From Bacteroidia bacterium (GTDB lineage Bacteria; Bacteroidota; Bacteroidia; Bacteroidales; Azobacteroidaceae): 6,048 nt of DNA. The stretch covers positions 1-6,048 of the forward strand of contig BNYG01000068.1 of assembly GCA_026000155.1 (NCBI GenBank). The letters are read 5' to 3'. A program made the position numbers and the translations under genes. Positions within the stretch are counted from its first letter, which is position 1. Every line of letters begins with the position of its first letter. The notes beneath the pieces were generated by a model. It was given only the letters and a program-made list of their open reading frames with translations. It did not search any database and was not told where the DNA came from. Positions 5,788 to 6,048 of the stretch are shown piece by piece.

Positions 5788-6048
5788 CTTTTTTTTAAAA
5801 TTTGTATTATCGAAGTTATATAGACTTTTAATAAATTTGGACTGTTGGTAAATATTAATCATTAATTTTTGCAAACTTTTTTCCCTGTCTGCCTAAGGGT
5901 TTTATCTTCATTTTTGGACATAAAAAAGCTCTAAGTTTGCAGTCAGAAGATAAGAATTCGGAAATTTATCTTAAAAAGGTCAGGCGAGACGGATAATTAG
6001 CACTGGATCTTATCAGGAAAGGATTAGTCTTATTACCTTTGTTGTATG
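5788..6048. other. AT-rich stretch without a supported gene
   Basis: I see no credible coding frame, tRNA or terminator here. It would hold the promoter of the BACON gene (minus strand), but I find no TAnnTTTG box with a partner in that direction. It contains two interleaved inverted repeats (5870-5878 with 5933-5941, and 5902-5909 with 5946-5953) and a -7-like box at its right end. The window ends in ATG (6046-6048), which cannot be judged without what follows. Confidence 0.6.
6034..6041 (+). promoter_or_regulatory. Possible Bacteroides -7 box at the window end
   Basis: TACCTTTG is the same octamer as the -7 box before the peptidase gene and fits TAnnTTTG. No TTTG lies 19-21 bases upstream (the place reads as part of GATCTTATC), so support is partial. 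If real, it would start transcription just beyond the window of a rightward gene that cannot be seen. Confidence 0.3.

Noticed and set aside
5832..5839. TAAATTTG on the plus strand as a -7 promoter box
   Set aside because: The nearest upstream TTTG is 27 bases away, too far for the 19-21 base spacing, and no plus-strand gene follows.

Overview
The window looks like a chromosomal piece from a member of the Bacteroidota, most likely Bacteroidales. Three things point there. Promoters have the Bacteroides form (TTTG, about 20 bases, TAnnTTTG) and genes lack clear Shine-Dalgarno sequences. The window carries a BACON-domain lipoprotein, a family typical of this phylum. It also carries a PDDEXK nuclease of the DUF1016/YhcG family with the insertion style I associate with Bacteroidetes. 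The genus cannot be set from the sequence alone.

Layout, left to right. Positions 25-1743 (+) hold a compact nitrogen-sensing pair: a P-II signalling protein (glnK/glnB type), 36 bases, then the AmtB ammonium channel. The pair closes with a strong intrinsic terminator (12-bp stem, TTCG loop) at 1766-1806. A separate Bacteroides-type -7 box (1858-1865) then starts a 667-residue lipoprotein zinc metallopeptidase of the gluzincin type (1895-3898, +). Convergent to it, and overlapping its last 76 bases, is a DUF1016/YhcG-type PDDEXK nuclease (3823-4983, -) with its own excellent promoter at 5011-5042. Further right on the minus strand is a short BACON-domain lipoprotein (5159-5773). It appears to have lost its normal start to a one-base frameshift and its 3' part to truncation. 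The last ~260 bases hold no gene that I can support.

How they fit together. GlnK and AmtB form a known functional unit in which P-II docks on the channel and blocks ammonium uptake when nitrogen is plentiful. The peptidase has its own promoter after the terminator and need not share that job. The right half (nuclease and broken BACON gene) looks like accessory DNA: opposite strand, lower GC by eye in the nuclease, decayed or mis-terminated reading frames, and no overlap-free junction with the core genes.

The most striking signal is inside the nuclease gene: two 27-base perfect palindromes (12-bp arms, 3-base loop) at 4631-4657 and 4670-4696, spaced exactly 39 bases apart and in frame, encoding a 13-residue tandem repeat. 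The two palindromes differ at two stem positions, and both differences are matched by the complementary change in the other arm, so base pairing is preserved while the sequence changes.
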